Below, one piece after another: positions 1-11,000 of a DNA stretch of 64,000 nucleotides (the stretch's first letter is position 1; each line of letters starts with the position of its first letter). Position numbers and translations under genes: made by a program. Source of the stretch: Cryptomeria japonica (lineage: Eukaryota; Streptophyta; Pinopsida; Cupressales; Cupressaceae); assembly GCF_030272615.1 (NCBI RefSeq), contig NC_081407.1, forward strand, positions 267,415,574-267,479,573, in the 5' to 3' direction. The notes beneath the pieces were generated by a model. It made no database searches. It saw only the letters and a list, made by a program, of their open reading frames with translations, and was not told where the DNA came from.

Positions 1-220
1 CGATGCTTACACCTCCTTGTAGCCAATTGTAATCATTCCTATTGATAGGTTCTACTATATAAACAATTTTCATGATCATTTGAAAACAACTAACAAGATG
101 AATAAAATATAGTTCAATTTTGTAGCTCAACTTTGTCTTTGTATTGTATTATCTTTTGAAATTCTATAACTTGCATATTTGTAATCAAATGGATAAGTCC
201 TATCTTATTGGAATCCCTAT

Positions 221-994
221 TGTAAGAAAAGGCGAAGAAAGATTACAATATGCAATTAAAATCAAATTTATTGCAAATCTAAAACTAAAGATTAACCATT
301 AACACAGTGATTGTAGAATTAAAACAGGAATAAGAAAACCATTGCACATGAAACACCTGATTTACGTGGAGAAACCCTTTCAAGAAAAAACCCCATCACA
401 AAAAGAGAGGCAAGTATATTACTAATCTAATGAAGAATACAAGTCTATAGACCTGTTTAAAACTTGGCAGCACTCTATTACCCTACAAACTGAACAAGAT
501 TGAATGAAGAGCACTAGCTCAAGGCACCAATTTATAGGAGTTTGTGAGAATGAATACCACTCATAATCACCAAAAAATAGGAAAAAAAAACCACCTAGAA
601 AAACTCACACCCACCTCCCAAAATAGTCTCTTATAGATGCTCTTACAAATATCATAAAGCATCTCTCATGCATATGTACCTGTGTAAGAATTTTGTCATA
701 AATATTGTCATAGATGTCGTCATAGCAATGATGATTGTCATAACCATCATATATTCTCTTACAAATATTGAAAAGTGTCCAAACACCTCAAAATAGAGTA
801 TTCCAAGAGGGTGTCACTTAGCTATTTTGTCCTTTTTCCTAGAGTGCAAACAATAAAAATAACTTTTCCTTTGCATGGTCTCTTTCACCAACATTAGTTA
901 AATGGCTTAACTTCTTATGAGTAAATTAAAAAATATATGTAGGAAAATAATATATTAAAGGATTTACAATGTTGATGGCACCTAAAGCCTAACA
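221..994 (-). repeat. 3' LTR of the copia element
   Basis: Begins TG at 221 and ends CA at 994 on the plus strand. It aligns along its length with 6132-6905, with scattered substitutions (for example around 250-420 against 6160-6330). The adjoining TTCTCCCACTTG (995-1006) is the polypurine tract read on the opposite strand, which fixes this copy as the 3' LTR of a minus-strand element. Confidence 0.85.
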
Positions 995-999
995 TTCTC

Positions 1000-1830
1000 C
1001 CACTTGATATCATACATTGTAATTGACTCCATAGAGATACATAATACAAATCAAGTACAGTGATCAAGGCCCATGGCCTTCCTGCACCAAGAGAACTACA
1101 ACATTATCCAAACTGTCAACTAATTCAATCAAGACCTATCCACTCTCAACCATCTCTCACACAAAGTGATATTGAACATCATCATGTTTTGTATGAGCAT
1201 GATACATAATATTTTTAGCCAAACATATGGCACTCTAACTACCACATCCAATCCTCACTATCCTACAATCAAAACCAATACCATTACCAAGTCTCTATAA
1301 CTAAACCACCTCCTTGGAGGTATGTGTAGCAGCCATATACTCTGATTCACTAGTAGAAAAAGTTGTTGTAGGTTGTTTTTTACTCATCCAACTCACTACA
1401 ACTCTAAGCAATGTAAATACATAGCCACTAGTGGACCTCTAACTTTCCAAGTCACCTACCAATCTGCATCAACAAAATATTGTATGTTCAATGACTTATC
1501 CACATCATCAATACCATGATAAATCAAATAGTAATCAAAAGTACCTCGCAAGTATCTTAATACTCTTTAATAAGAGTCTAATACTCTTTACCTAAATTAG
1601 ACATAAACCTTCTTATAACTCTCATTTCTTGGGCTATATCTGGTCTAGTACAAACCATTGCATACATTAAACTACCAACTACACTAGCATAAGGAACGTT
1701 AGACATTTCTTCAATATCACCATAATAATTAGGACACATGTCTAAACTCAACTTAGCACCAACGAGAAATGGAATACATACTGGCTTACAATCCTACATT
1801 TTAAATCTCTATAAAATGGTATCAACATAC
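1000..1830 (-). pseudogene. copia RNase H remnant
   Basis: Broken minus-strand coding between reverse transcriptase and the polypurine tract. Translating by eye near 1290-1360 gives SEYMAATHTSKEVV, the usual end-of-pol RNase H motif of Ty1/copia elements. Further down, near 1150-1245, it gives SAICLAKNIMYHAHTKHDD, matching the later part of the same domain. Several stops and shifts interrupt it. It is the C-terminal part of the pol of the 221-6905 element. Confidence 0.7.
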
Positions 1831-1835
1831 TTACT

Positions 1836-2600
1836 CTAACTTAACCAAAGCTCTATGTGAACCCGATCCTTACTGATTTCTATCCCAAGAATATATCTAG
1901 CAGAACCCAAATCCTTCATATCAAATGTGTCAGAAAGGTGAGCTTTGATCTCTCTAACCATTGCCTTGTTGTTACCAAAAAACAATATGTCATCAACATA
2001 CAAAACAATAATCAATAACTGATCAATCAATAACTTTAATATAAACACAATAATCCTCTTCACCTTTACAATAACCCAAATTTAATGTAAAAGCATCAAA
2101 CTCCTAGTACCACATCCTAAGTGACTATTTCAAACCATACAATGACCATTTTAACTTGCAAACCAAGTTTTATTTTCCTTTCTCAACAAAACCATCAAGT
2201 TGTCGCATATAAATCTCTTCTTCAAGATCTCCATGCAATAAAGTAGTTTTAGCAACCATTTTCTCTATCTCAAAATCACAAGAAACAACAATATATAATA
2301 TAAATCTAATAGAAGTTAGATTAACAACATGATAGAGTATTTCATTGAAATCAACTCCCTCTCTTTGGGAGTAGCCCTTGGCCACCAATCTAGCCTTGTA
2401 CCTCTCTAACCGATAGTCTGCTCCAAATTTCTTCTTAATTACCCACTTGCAGCCAATGGGATTTCTTCCTTTGGGAAAACTAACAAGACCCCAATTGTCA
2501 CAAGTATCTAAAGTTATCATCTCCTCCTACATGGCCTACATACAAGATTTAATATCCTTGAAAGAGAGTAGTTCCATGTAAGATCTAAGTTCATCTTTGG
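1836..2600 (-). pseudogene. copia reverse transcriptase fragments
   Basis: Two open stretches on the minus strand belong to one reverse transcriptase (Pfam RVT_2 type). The upstream piece (2170-2520) carries KARLVAKGYSQREGVDFNEI, the hallmark N-terminal block of copia RT. The downstream piece (1836-2063) carries the catalytic YVDD box in LYVDDILFFGN, followed by DMKDLGSARYILGIEI. The region between is out of frame. The enzyme would have copied element RNA into cDNA in cytoplasmic particles, but this copy cannot make it. Confidence 0.88.
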
Positions 2601-2830
2601 TACTTAATATAGCAAACTTACAACAAAAATATGGTGGTCTATACATGTCAACTAGATTCCATTGTCTTGTGGACCTTCTCAAAGGTGGAGTAAGAGGTCC
2701 TTCCTCGTGTTCTTTATTATTTTTAACCTTTTATGTCGCAACTAAATCTTCAGAACTTTTACTTGAACTCTCTTCTTCTTCTCCTTCTTCTTGTTCATCT
2801 CTCTATTCTTCCTCATGTTCATCTTCTTAG

Positions 2831-4038
2831 TGTAATGTGTGAAAAATTAGGAATTAGGGTTTAAGATAATAAAACAACTGAATAGCCCAATTAACCCACA
2901 TACATTGAAAGAGAATTTAACCCAATAGATCTAGGCTCAATCCTAATAGGAAAGAGACTTAGATTTTTGATTGGATTCAATTGGGTGTGGTTGATTAATC
3001 CTCTTTCTAAGTTGAATTGTAATGTATTTATGAAATTAGGGTAAAATGAGGGATTAATGAAATTGTCTGACATAAGCAATAAGCTATAGATGTCCCACAG
3101 AGCCACCAACTTGGATTTGAGAAAAATGAGATGTTTAAAACTTGTCCTTTGAAGTTCAACCTTTTTTGAGACTAGGTAGCACAGATCCACCTTGGCCCTT
3201 CGAATTTTCTATCATCGAAAGCTGACCAGTTTGTCATTGTTGACTATGCCAGATTTCTTGAGTACAAATAGACACTTATTTATTGTACATAGAAAGAAAG
3301 GAAAAGATGTTGGGAATAGGGGTTTTCCTTAGGTCAAACCCTGATTTTGGAATTAACCATGAATAAAATAATGCTAATACTTGAAATAAATATTAAGGAG
3401 ATATACCTCAAATCTACAATTATTGATGATGATGCAATGCTCTTTGAATTTAATCATAAATGTTGCATGTAATGGCATGATGAATACATGAACATGAAAA
3501 AAACTAATAACACACACATGCTTGCATGAACATTAATGTAACTTTTCTCCACAATGCTTGAATGATGAATAAGCAACCTCAAATCTTTGAAAATGCTTGA
3601 TGATGAATGATTCACATATGCACAAATAATATGAATAGAGTCTTAGATTGCTTCTTCTAAGTTTAAATGAACTGATATAATATCTTTATGTAGGGTTCCC
3701 TAGGTAATTTACCAATTAGGCCGACCTCTAATGGTCATGTGTAGCCCCAAGGATCAAATTATGGCGAGGAGATGTAGCACTTACCCCATTTCAAATTGGG
3801 GCCTCTTTGAGATGGACTAGAGCATTTTGGGGCACCCTGGTCTTTCTACAAAGAGTACCAAAACAAGCAGCCAAGGGGGTGGGCATCTCACATTGGAACC
3901 CACCAAAGGGTGTACATGACATCAAATTTGGATAATTGGGTTTGAATGGACCTAAAGAGGGGATGAGGATAGGACATGCTAAAGTGGAAGCACAAACATG
4001 AGGTGTAAAGTGGACCGGTGATAATTTATGATGCTACA
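2831..4038. mobile_element. Probable solo LTR nested in the copia pol
   Basis: Copia coding stops abruptly at 2830 and resumes beyond 4038 (integrase C-terminus near 4085-4250). The intervening 1208 bp begins TGTAATG and ends GCTACA, giving the TG...CA ends of an LTR with short inverted termini. The flanks CTTAG (2826-2830) and CTTGG (4039-4043) match at four of five bases, as expected for a decayed 5-bp target-site duplication. There is no coding content and no second LTR, so a solo LTR is the simplest reading. Family and orientation are unknown. Confidence 0.5.
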
Positions 4039-4084
4039 CTTGGTTAGTTTCAAAATGCACTATTTTTTACTTTTCCTTTGGTTG

Positions 4085-4949
4085 TTCTTCACCTAAGTTG
4101 GCTCTAAATTTCCTAAAAATCACATCTCCGAAAAAAATCATTTTATAGGTTGGAGAATCCCAAAACTTATAACCTTTTACATTCTCACTATATCCTAAAA
4201 ATATGCATTTTTGAGCTTTTAGATCCAATTTAGATTGCTTCTCTTAAGGCACATGAACAAAAGCCTCACAACTAAATACCTTTAAATGTGAAATTGATGA
4301 CTTTTTACCCAACCATATTCCATAAGTTGGTTTTATCAAAAAGAGCTTTACAAGGAGATCTATTAATCAAATAATGAGTAGTAACAACAGCTTGTGCCCA
4401 ATAGCATTTATCAAGCTTAGCACTACTTAACGTACTCCTAGCTCTTTCTATTAATGTATAGTTAATTCTTTATGATACTCCATTTTGTTAGGGAGTGTAA
4501 GGTGTAATCTTTTGCCTAACAATTCTTGTATGTTTGCAAAACTCATCAAATTCTCTAGAACAATATTCACCCCCATTGCCATATCTCAATACCTTTATCT
4601 TATAATTTGATTTCTTTTCAACCAATTCCTTAAATTCTTTAAACTAAGTGAAAACTTCATAATTTGAATGCATAAAATAAATCCAAGTATATCTTGAGAC
4701 ATCATCAATGAATTAAACATAATAACAAAATCTATTCAAAGATTCAACATCCACTAGACTACTTGTACATCCAAATGAATAATCTCTAATTCTTAGTTTT
4801 ATTAACTTCTTTAGGAAATGAAGGTCTATTTGTTTACCATACACACAATGCTCATAGAAATCACTCTTACTAATAGAACAATTAGAAATCCCTTGAAATA
4901 GTTTCTTATCTAGACTGGTCTTAAGACTTTTTTCACTAATGTGACCCAA
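4085..4949 (-). pseudogene. copia GAG-pre-integrase and integrase remnant
   Basis: At 4713-4949 the minus strand reads MGHISEKSLKTSLDKKLFQG followed by HCVYGKQ, typical of the GAG-pre-integrase domain, with the histidine and cysteine of the integrase zinc finger region. Integrase remnants continue to about 4085, where KCIFLGYSENVKGYKFWD can be read, the conserved C-terminal block of copia integrases. Stops and shifts are frequent. The intact protein would have inserted the cDNA into the nuclear genome. Confidence 0.82.
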
Positions 4950-5138
4950 TCTATTTTTTCATGTAATATACATGCATTTTTAGTCCTAGTTACAAAATTT
5001 GAATTAGAAAGAGTAGAAGCATGTAGCTTAAAAAATTCCCTATCCAAGATCCTTTAGCAATTACCAAACTTCCCCTTACCAACTTGCAACCAAACTTATC
5101 AAATGTCACATGCATTCCATAATCATTTAACTTGAAAA

Positions 5139-5327
5139 CTAAAAGTAAACTTCTTGCAAGATATAGAATATGTAAAACAACTTATCAATGGAAACAATCC
5201 TCCAATCACTAAAACACAACTTTACCTTTCCTTTGCCAAACCACTCCTTGTGAGTAGTCATATGGTAGAAATTACTTGAATCAACAAGCCAAGCATCATT
5301 ATTAATAGAGTTAGCTAAAATAAACAA
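5139..5327 (-). pseudogene. copia aspartic protease fragment
   Basis: A 62-residue open stretch contains DAWLVDSSNFYHMTTHKEWF. In intact copia proteases this block usually reads like W-L-x-D-S-G-A-S-x-H-M-T. The catalytic aspartate is present, but the DSGA loop has become DSSN, so the active site is changed. The position between gag and GAG-pre-integrase agrees with the family order. Confidence 0.7.
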
Positions 5328-5689
5328 AGCATTGAAATCACTGTCATTTGAGGACTTATCTGTCGAAGCTTTAGTGATCTTCTTTTTATTCCTTTAGGAC
5401 ATTTTTCTTTAGGCTTTCCTCAAACATGTAAGGCATCTTGGGAGCCAACATTCATGGTCTTTCTCCTCATCTCTTCTAAAAGAAGTATGGGAATCACACT
5501 ATCCATGTTAGGATTTGCACCACCACTACTTATGACAACAATTAGATTTTCTCAAGAGTTAGGCAAAGATCAAAGTAGAAGAATACATTTATTTTCATCT
5601 TCAATAATAACATCTATTGATGCAAGCTGACTTAAAATCAAATTAAAAATATTCAAATATTTAGTAATAGAATCACCATCCCTCATTTT

Positions 5690-5952
5690 CATATAATACA
5701 AACATCTTATAGCTTGTTAGACAAACTCTTAGGTTGATAGATATCACCTATTTTCCTCCATAACTAGTATTCAATGTCTTGTATAAAGATGTTCAGGATG
5801 ATAGAGTTAGTGAGACACAAATAAAAATTTCCTCGTACCTTCCTGTCTAACTTTTTGCACTCATCATCTATCAAGGTCGAATCATTTGTTTTCTTTTCAT
5901 TTGAAACTAACAACCATTGATCTCTCTCTTCTAAGTGATCCTTCACTTTCAT
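5690..5952 (-). pseudogene. copia gag fragment
   Basis: The minus-strand stretch at 5764-5952 begins MKVKDHLEERDQWLLVSNEK and has the K-x-x-L-x-E-x-D-x-W arrangement seen near the start of many copia gag proteins, about 165 bp inside the primer binding site. Only the N-terminal part is open. The region downstream to 5400 is broken. Confidence 0.55.
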
Positions 5953-6117
5953 CTTTCACATCTCGTAACTAGTGCCATTGAAATTATCAATACCTGGAGG
6001 AGAGGTGGAGGCCATGGTATACAACCTTTCTCAAATCCACAAAAAAAAAACTGCCACTGCAACAAAAGACCTTCAACATTTATAGAGAAAAGCATCCCTC
6101 CCTCAACAAAACTATTA

Positions 6118-6129
6118 GCTCTAAAACCA
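6118..6129 (-). promoter_or_regulatory. Primer binding site of the copia element
   Basis: On the minus strand the 12 bases TGGTTTTAGAGC sit two bases inside the 5' LTR. They resemble the plant initiator tRNA-Met primer site TGGTATCAGAGC with two changes. This fixes orientation and the inner LTR edge at 6132. Confidence 0.75.
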
Positions 6130-6131
6130 AA

Positions 6132-6905
6132 TGTTGTAAAACAAGTTGAATAAATCTTGCAATATGAAATTAAAATCAATGTTATTGCACATCTAAAACT
6201 AAAGATTGAACATTATTACAATGAATGTAGAATCAAAACAAGAAAAAACAAATCACTGCACATGAAACACCATATTTACATGGAGAAACCCTTTTGGGAA
6301 AAAAATCCACCACGAAAAGAGAGGCAAGTATTTTACTAATCCAATGAAGAATACAATAATAATACACTTTTTGTACACCTCTGTAAAACCCAGCAACACT
6401 CTATTACCCTACAAACTAAACAAGATTGAATCAAGAACACTAGCTCAAGGCACTAATTTATAGGAGTTTGTGAGGATGAATACCACTATGGTATCACCAA
6501 AAATAGGCAGCAAAACCATCTAGAAAAACTCATACCCACATCCTAAAATAGCCTCTTACAAATGCTCTTACAACCATCATAAGGTATCTCTCATGCATGT
6601 GCACCTATGTAAGGATCCTATCATAAATATTGTCATAGTAATAATAACTATCATAACTATCATATATTCTATTACAACTCCTGACAAGTGTCCAAGAACC
6701 TCAAAATAAAATATTCCAAGTGGGGTCACCTAGCTATTTTATCCCTTTCCTAGAGGACAAATGGTAAGAGTAGATTTTCCTTTACATGGTCTCTTTCACC
6801 ATTGTTGGTTAAATGGTGTAACCTTTTATGGGTAAATTACAAAAAGATATTTAGGAAAAAATAAATTAAAGGATTTACAAGGTTGATGGCACCTAAATCC
6901 TAATG
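6132..6905 (-). repeat. 5' LTR of the copia element
   Basis: Partner of 221-994 and the same length (774 bp). It begins TG at 6132. The outer end reads CCTAATG where the partner reads CCTAACA, so the terminal CA is mutated. The inner edge abuts the primer binding site. Confidence 0.85.
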
Positions 6906-7061
6906 ATTCTATTTCAATAACTATAATTCATTCATGGTTGATAATTAATTTAAAATTAACATTGTTATTAATTATTTCAATTACGTTTTTCTTGGATTAT
7001 TTCTATTTTGTTTCATAGTTAGATAATCCTATATTGGATCCTCCACTATGACTGTATCAAA

Positions 7062-7072
7062 TGGTATTAGAG
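7062..7072 (+). other. Relic LTR end and tRNA-Met-like primer site
   Basis: TGGTATTAGAG follows TATCA by two bases, the same LTR-end, spacer and primer-site spacing seen for elements B and C and for the TRIMs in this window. It suggests that a plus-strand LTR element once ended its 5' LTR at 7059. The rest of that element is not recognisable. Confidence 0.35.
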
Positions 7073-7353
7073 AATGATTTTTAATCCTTGAGAAGGTGCC
7101 TTATTTCTTATGAATAAATTATTAATTAATACAATCTATAATAATATTATAGATAGAGTAATAATTTCAAGGCAGTTTACATGAGTGATTATGGATAAAT
7201 TGCCAACTTGAGGAAGTTTGCATTGGATTCAAGATGCCTCCATGAAGGGGATAAGGTGTTAGGAATTCCTCTTGAAATATAGAAGAAATATTTGAGATGA
7301 TGGAGACAATAAAGATTCAAATAGATTTTTTTGAGGAAGACCATGGAATAGAT

Positions 7354-7750
7354 TGTTGGTGTGAATAAGGTATTTTGCCTAGCTAGTTCAACTAATAGGT
7401 CCTTTTCACATAGGGTTATGTTTACTTAGGTCATAGGAATTCTTCTAGAAGTCTTAGTTGTTATTATATCTTATCTTATCTTTATGTCATTTACTTCTTT
7501 TGTCTTAGGTCATTTAATATTAGTTATCTTGTATCATAGGATTAAGCCACTTGTCATGATCTTGTTTAAACCTATGTCTTACCTTGCCTATAAAAGCAAC
7601 ACTTTTGTTGTATGTTGCAAGACCATATATCTAATTATTTTTCATTCTCATTGAATATAATACAATTATTCTATCTCGGTTTTTATTTCTAGCTTTGCTT
7701 TCCTTTATTCATCTACATTTTGGGTTTGTTTTTCAGCCAAATCTTACACA
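7354..7750 (+). repeat. LTR-like promoter region, possible solo LTR
   Basis: The stretch starts TGTTGG and ends TTACACA. It holds a plausible TATA box (CTATAAAAG at 7588-7596), followed by a T-rich stretch with AATATAATACAATTATTC, the layout of the R/U5 part of plant LTRs. No partner LTR, coding region or matching target-site duplication is visible, so the borders are uncertain. Confidence 0.4.
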
Positions 7751-7850
7751 TGGTGGATCATCACCCAATACTCAGTCCCACACTTGGGACATCAAATTTT
7801 TGAAACCATAAGGAAATATGTTTTACAAGGATGTTCATTTAAAAGTAAAA

Positions 7851-8005
7851 GGACCTTTGTTCGATGGTGGACCTTTGAACAAATGTCCTTTCAACTTCAA
7901 ACAAAGGTCCACCTTCACTCAAAGGTAAGAGAAGGTAGTTAAAAAAAATTATTTTATTTCAACTTCTCAAAAGAACCAAGTTCATTCAAAGGTCCTTTGA
8001 ATGAA
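7851..8005. repeat. Clustered inverted repeats (hairpins)
   Basis: The arms at about 7851-7880 and 7896-7926 share the ACCTTTG...GGTGGACCTTTG pattern in opposite orientation and could fold into a stem of about 25 bp with a short loop. Just downstream, 7981-8005 is a perfect 25-base palindrome made of TTCATTCAAAGG, a central T, and its complement. The shared core word GGACCTTTGAA ties the hairpins together. This may be a foldback element or decayed MITE. No target-site duplication was found. Confidence 0.6.
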
Positions 8006-11000
8006 GGTGTTTGGCTAGCCACATTTACTCTCTACCTTAAACTTTCCTTATAAATTTCAATTTTAAACCTCAGATTGGACCTTCAAATGGAATTAACCTG
8101 ACAAGATCATTTGTAGGATTGTAGCCCTCAAAATGAACTTTCCAATAAGTATAATGTTTAATATATTTTGATTTTATTTTATGTTCTTTTCTATGTTTTA
8201 TTGAACATAGTTTTTTCATCTAAAATCAATAATTTTGCTCTACACATGTAGAAAAATAGTATTTAATAGTTAAAAAAATTCTAAAAAATATATGTGTGTT
8301 AGGTATCCATGTCCTTGTTTCAACAAAAAAACAATTAAATTTCAATATATATAAAAAAAGTTATGTGTTACAACATACACCTATGTCCAAATTATAATAA
8401 AACTCATTTTGAAAATTAATTATAAATTATATACAACAATAAATTATGAAAAAATATCCATGCACTAGATATTGGTGCTACAAATCTATATTTTAAAAAT
8501 TAGAATTTCATCCTCTCTATAAAAAAAAAAGTTATGTGTTACGACATAAATGTCATTTTTTTAAAATGTCATTTACTATAAAAAAAAAAAAAAATTATTA
8601 ATAAAAATGTAAAAAAGTTCACAATTTATTTCTAAATTTAAAAATATATATTTAGAATCTACACATAATTAAACAAAATACCTCAATTTTTTTTTGAAAA
8701 AAAACAAAATAAAAAGCTCTTCAAGCATGATCCATGAATGATCTAATGCTTACCCACACAAGTTCCCCTTCCAATTCATAATTCAATGTACTTGATATAA
8801 TCCAATTTGGTTTCCAAATGAATCCCCAATCACAAAAATATCAATTCAAGCAAAGAGGGTTTTCCAATTTCTATTTTGAAGCAAGGGCATCTTAGAGAAC
8901 ACGAGACCAAATCTAAAAGTGGAGATGTGTAGAACTTTCAGGAACCTTGTGAAACCTGCATAGCATGTCACGTGATAAATATAATGATAAACAACACCCA
9001 AAATTAATATTCACTTATATCCCTATTTAAAATTCAACATTAATTTTATGATTTAAAACCATACCAACATATTTCCAAATTAAAATTGTGGAAAATTCGA
9101 ATTTAAATAGAATATTGTACTATATTACCTCCTAAAAAATTGACCATCAAACTAGAAGAAAAATCTATAATTAAATCTTGATATAATGACATGACTTCCA
9201 AAAAAAGAACATAATTTTAATGATAAAAAATATTTAAATTTTTAACACGTATCATAAACTAATATTAAAACTAATACTTAATATACTAATAAACCAAAAC
9301 CGAAGCAATAATTGCAATGCCCACCACAAAAATAATGCAATCACAAGAAATAAAAACAAAAAAATTAAGGGGTTTAGATGCACTATACTCACTATTGAAG
9401 ACATGTAATGGCATTATCATGGGCGTAACATTATATATGCCAATAATTACCATAAGTGATACTTATAAAGGAAAGGATGTAGCACCTTTATAATTGTTAA
9501 TGCGATTCATGAGTTTCCCATGATTAATGTTTTTTTCAAAATATATGAAAAAAATCTTTATAGTCATAAAGAATAAACATTCAAAATGATTATTAATAAA
9601 GAAAAATATGTTGTCATTAAAAAACTAAGTTAAAATGATAACTTTGTGAATCATATTTATTATTATGTCTTCAATTAAGTTAAAATGATAACTTGTCAAT
9701 CATATTAACAAAGAAAGGTAACGCTGATATAGACTTCCACTTTCTTATTTGAATTTTTTTTTTTCTGAAAAATATCTTTGAAAATGCTATTAAATTATTT
9801 TTTCAATGATGTTTCCTCTTCATTTGTATGTTTAAAACTTTTATATGACCAAACAAACATTCCGCGTAACAGTTGTCTCCATATATGCAAAGGACTATTT
9901 TTTAGTATATTTAAGATAGATTACTATGTATTGTTTAATGTTTCTATTGGTCTATTTTTTAAAATTTTATAAGAAAATGTAATTATAATCTTTTTTCTTG
10001 GATAGAGTCAATAGTATGATATCATCAACAATTTTTTATATTTAAATTGCTACATATTTTAAGGCTAATATTCCGAAGATTTGATCATTATTTGTCAACA
10101 AAAGACTAAAATTTTAAATTCACATATCTAGAATGGCGTATTTAAAAACATTATTTTGACATAAATGAAATGAATTAAAAATGTATTTTCACAAAAAGTA
10201 TTGAAGACCCTCTTCTTCGTTTGCAAGTACATTAGTTGTCTTCTATTATAGATCAATAAACAATCAACCTCTTTATATCAATTGGCATCCATTGTCAAGG
10301 CACACTTTAAAGTACACTATTTGTTATCATCACACATTGACTTCGCTATATGGAGGTTTTATTTCATTAACCATATGATCTTTCATCATTAATAGAATTG
10401 GTCATTGTTTTTCCTTTCCTTTTAGATCCAAATTTAAATGAACTCATTTATGAGTCTCACAATGATTATAAACTTCTTATGACTAGTAAGGTGATATTCA
10501 TGAGCCTAATGATGATCTTAATATTTGCATAATTAGTGACACTTTACCTTGAAAGAAAATATGACTAGTTCCTACTCAATTCAAAGAGAGAAGAAATGCA
10601 ATAACCCCGATCTTTTTTTAGTAATGTCTCCATCATAAACGTTAGATATATGTTGAAAAAATCTTAGAAGGGTAAGAAACTACAAAGAAAGGAGTCTCAA
10701 AATTTTAATTAAACATATTAGTTTTAATGCTTCATAGTGTAGTAATCATCCTTTGGAGATCTTCAAATTATAAACTCTAGCTGAATTCTAGTAGCATAAC
10801 CCTACATTAAAATAGCTAGATATGTGACATCCAAAGCCCTCAATTTATAGGCCAAGGAGACCGAGGAAACCATCAATAAATTATTGAAACCATGGGTTCA
10901 AAACCATGAGCCAAGTCATAGTCAAAATGGTCTAACATGGACCCATGCACCTCTCTCCAAGAGTAACTCCTCCAAAGATAGAATGTAAAATTCCTAATGA

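Larger units (their letters stand above)
221..6905 (-). mobile_element. Decayed Ty1/copia LTR retrotransposon
   Basis: The element reads on the minus strand. Two 774-bp LTRs (221-994 and 6132-6905) flank remnants in copia order: gag, protease, GAG-pre-integrase, integrase, reverse transcriptase, RNase H. A primer binding site lies inside the 5' LTR and a polypurine tract (AAGTGGGAGAA on the minus strand) lies against the 3' LTR. Every domain has stops or frame changes, so the copy is dead. A separate insertion at 2831-4038 separates integrase from reverse transcriptase. The flanks (CCTAT at 216-220, ATTCT at 6906-6910) do not form a clean target-site duplication, and the outer CA of the 5' LTR reads TG, so the outer ends have decayed. 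Confidence 0.88.

Noticed and set aside
5935-6339. Short ORFs near the copia 5' LTR
   Set aside because: They run through the primer site and LTR; non-coding in the element.
216-6910. Target-site duplication for the copia element
   Set aside because: CCTAT and ATTCT do not match, and shifting by two bases gives only a partial match.
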